Of a DNA stretch of 7,137 bases, positions 5,402-7,137 are shown piece after piece; the stretch's first letter is position 1; the number at the start of each line of letters is the position of its first letter. The DNA lies in the NCBI GenBank assembly GCA_027046525.1, contig JALTYD010000009.1, forward strand, positions 1-7,137, in the 5' to 3' direction. This DNA is from Pyrodictiaceae archaeon. GTDB taxonomy: Archaea > Thermoproteota > Thermoprotei_A > Sulfolobales > Pyrodictiaceae. The notes under the pieces are model-generated. The model was given only the letters and a program-made list of their open reading frames with translations, had not been told where the DNA came from and did not search any database. A program made the position numbers and the translations under genes.

Positions 5402-6592
5402 ATGACTAGGAGGACTATACAAGTACTTCATCTCACAGATACCCATCTAGGATATAGACAGTATGGGCTGATTGAGAGAGAGAAAGATATCTACGAGGCA
5501 TTTAGAGAAGCTATAGAGATAGCTGCTAGAGAGAGAGTTGATGCAGTTATACATACAGGTGATTTCTTCGATACTACTCGTCCACCTCCGCAGTCCTACA
5601 AAGTTGCTCTCGAAAGCCTTGCTATACTACGCGAGAAAAGTATACCGTTCATAGCTATACCCGGAGACCACGATATCCCCAAGAGACTCATACTAGCTCC
5701 ATTAACACTTATCGAAGATCTAGGCTATGCTAGAGTACTAGGCTTAAAACCGAAGACGCCATACGAGACAACAATAGTAAAAACTAGGAGTGGAGAACTA
5801 CACATCACAGGTATTAGAGCCCATAGAGGAGCTGAAGCTGATATTAGACTCCCACAGATTCTACAGAAACTATCACATATGAGAGTAGAAGTACCATCAA
5901 TCTTAGCTCTCCACCAGTGTCTCAGCGAAGTTTCACCTTTCTACGAGATAAGTCTCGGCCAACTCCCTAGGAACTTCTCCTACTACGCAATGGGCCACTT
6001 ACATCTATACCGCGAGCTTAATCTAGGAGAATCAAAAGTAATCTATCCAGGATCTATAGAAGCTCTAAAAATAGATGAAGCTCAAGCACAGCAAGATAGA
6101 TATGTAGTAGTTGTAGAGATAGATTCGTTCAAGACTATCTCTAGGAATAAGATTAAGCTCGAATCAGTAAGACCACAGCCAGTCTACGAGATTACCTATA
6201 GTAGTATAGAAGAACTAAGAAGAGATGCTCTAAGAATTAGAAAAGAACTCCTCGAGAAAACATCTAGTACTAAGAAACCTCTACTACAAGTAAGAGTAGA
6301 GAAAGTCCCATCAGATATTAAAAAAAGAGTATACGATGAACTAGATAGAATATTTAGAGATATAACACTCCAGCATAGGATAGTTATAGAAGCTTATACT
6401 AGAGATCTACCACCAAGTATACAGGATGTAAAAGGTGTCGTTGATATAGAGTCTATACTACTACAACTACTAGGTGATCAGAAGAAGGTAGAAATCGCGC
6501 TAGACTTGATAAAAACCCTAGGTAGTGAAACAGGTAAGTATGCTGAGAAAGAAGCAGAGCTCTATATACGTAAAGTACTACTCGGTGAATAA
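5402..6592 (+). CDS. mre11: Mre11 DNA double-strand break repair nuclease
   Basis: Mre11 is a metal-dependent exo/endonuclease that forms a complex with Rad50 to process DNA ends. The calcineurin-like phosphoesterase motifs appear in order in 396 residues: DTH (D13, H15), GDFFD (D54, D57), GDHD (G88-D91), LALHQ (H171) and GHLHLYRE (H199, H201). The third motif is normally GNHD, whose Asn binds a metal ion; here it reads GDHD. The capping domain follows from about 260. The last 50 residues (from VVDIESILLQLLGD) look helical and match the place where archaeal Mre11 binds the Rad50 coiled coil. Length is close to the archaeal norm. The ATG lies 5 bases after the herA stop and rad50 begins 3 bases after its own stop, which indicates a co-translated operon. 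Identification is firm; the effect of Asp at position 89 is unknown. Confidence 0.96.
   Translation: MTRRTIQVLHLTDTHLGYRQYGLIEREKDIYEAFREAIEIAARERVDAVIHTGDFFDTTRPPPQSYKVALESLAILREKSIPFIAIPGDHDIPKRLILAPLTLIEDLGYARVLGLKPKTPYETTIVKTRSGELHITGIRAHRGAEADIRLPQILQKLSHMRVEVPSILALHQCLSEVSPFYEISLGQLPRNFSYYAMGHLHLYRELNLGESKVIYPGSIEALKIDEAQAQQDRYVVVVEIDSFKTISRNKIKLESVRPQPVYEITYSSIEELRRDALRIRKELLEKTSSTKKPLLQVRVEKVPSDIKKRVYDELDRIFRDITLQHRIVIEAYTRDLPPSIQDVKGVVDIESILLQLLGDQKKVEIALDLIKTLGSETGKYAEKEAELYIRKVLLGE
6584..6588 (+). promoter_or_regulatory. rad50 ribosome binding site inside the mre11 end
   Basis: GGTGA overlaps the final mre11 codons and sits 7 bases before the rad50 ATG at 6596. This is a typical crenarchaeal GGTG-type site and supports coupled translation. 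Confidence 0.6.
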
Positions 6593-6595
6593 AAT

Positions 6596-7137
6596 ATGAT
6601 TATCGAGAAAGTAGAACTTGAAAACTTCCTAAGCCATAGAAGAAGTATAGTAGAGTTCGGACGTGGTGTGATTGCACTAGTTGGGCCAAATGGTGCTGGT
6701 AAGACTAGTATAATAGATGCAATAACATATGCTCTTGCTGACGAACACAGTAGAGATCCTAGAGGTAAAAAAGAACCAGTTATTAGACTTGGTTCTTTCA
6801 ATGCTAGAGTATCACTTATCTTCTCTACAGGTGGTAGAGAGTATAGAGTAGATAAGAAGATACACAAATCTGCTACTACTGAAGCTTTCCTATACACTAT
6901 CACTTCTAGTGGTCTCAGAACTATAGCCAGAGGTGTCAGTAGTGTTAGAGCAGAACTAGCTAAAATACTAGGTATGGATCCAAAGCTACTCGTTAAATTA
7001 CAAGTTACAAGACAAGGTGAGCTAGAAGATATACTTGTTAGAAGTGATAGAATAGATTTGATAGACACTATTCTGGGGATTAAGAATATAGAGAAAACAT
7101 ATGAGTCTCTTAGAAACATTATAAGGATATTTGAAAG
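6596..7137 (+). CDS. rad50: Rad50 repair ATPase, N-terminal part
   Basis: Rad50 is an SMC-like ATPase with a long coiled coil that tethers DNA ends and controls Mre11 nuclease access. Only the first 180 codons are in the window. They begin MIIEKVELENFLSHRR, typical of Rad50, and contain the Walker A motif GPNGAGKT (30-37). The Q-loop lies in LQVTRQGELEDIL with Q140. A helical stretch from about 151 (DLIDTILGIKNIEKTYESL) leads into the first coiled coil. The zinc hook, the second coiled coil, the signature motif and Walker B must lie beyond the right edge. The start at ATG 6596 is 3 bases after the mre11 stop with GGTGA 7 bases upstream. The missing 3' end is due to the window boundary, not to a visible mutation. 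Confidence 0.96.
   Translation, partial: MIIEKVELENFLSHRRSIVEFGRGVIALVGPNGAGKTSIIDAITYALADEHSRDPRGKKEPVIRLGSFNARVSLIFSTGGREYRVDKKIHKSATTEAFLYTITSSGLRTIARGVSSVRAELAKILGMDPKLLVKLQVTRQGELEDILVRSDRIDLIDTILGIKNIEKTYESLRNIIRIFE

Noticed and set aside
6562..7119. 185-codon minus-strand frame over rad50
   Set aside because: The plus strand encodes an unmistakable Rad50 N-terminus with Walker A and Q-loop. The antisense product has no motif and its length is explained by the purine-rich codon bias.
1..7137. tRNA, rRNA, CRISPR array, insertion sequence or att site
   Set aside because: I looked on both strands and saw no tRNA-like TTCGA arm with matching acceptor stem, no regularly spaced repeats, no transposase-like product and no target-site duplications. 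All genes have the same base and codon style, with no sign of recent transfer.

Overview
The window looks like chromosomal DNA from a hyperthermophilic archaeon of the Thermoproteota (crenarchaeal), most like Desulfurococcales. The case rests on a herA-mre11-rad50 cluster, an archaeal-type protein lysine methyltransferase, a DUF131 membrane protein, GGTG/GAGG-type ribosome binding sites, TTG and GTG starts, very short leaders behind TATA-like elements, and heavy use of AGA (Arg) and CTA (Leu) codons. G+C is roughly 40% by sampling a few lines. Species cannot be named from this alone.

Layout. Positions 1-1147 (minus) hold most of a SplB-like radical SAM protein whose C-terminus runs off the left edge. 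A 70-base divergent intergenic region with one AT-rich TATA-like element separates it from cysS, cysteinyl-tRNA synthetase (1218-2714, plus). cysS converges, with a 20-base gap, on a small class I methyltransferase resembling the archaeal lysine methyltransferase aKMT (2735-3328, minus). A second divergent intergenic region leads to a 93-residue two-helix DUF131 membrane protein (3459-3740, plus). After a 114-base gap comes a tight plus-strand repair operon: herA (3855-5396, TTG start), mre11 (5402-6592) and the 5' part of rad50 (6596 to the right edge). The gaps inside the operon are 5 and 3 bases.

How the genes work together. HerA (hexameric DNA-pumping ATPase), Mre11 (nuclease) and Rad50 (SMC-like ATPase) are known to act, with the nuclease NurA, in resecting double-strand DNA ends in thermophilic archaea. 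nurA is not in the window and may lie just beyond rad50. The other genes are housekeeping or uncharacterised and have no evident functional link to the repair operon.

No RNA genes, mobile elements, CRISPR arrays or recognisable new system were found. There is no gene-free stretch over 300 bases. The points most worth a second look are the strong excess of CTAG tetranucleotides, a four-cysteine cluster in the C-terminal part of the radical SAM protein, Asp in place of the usual metal-binding Asn in Mre11, and a 21-bp exact repeat shared by the DUF131 gene and herA.
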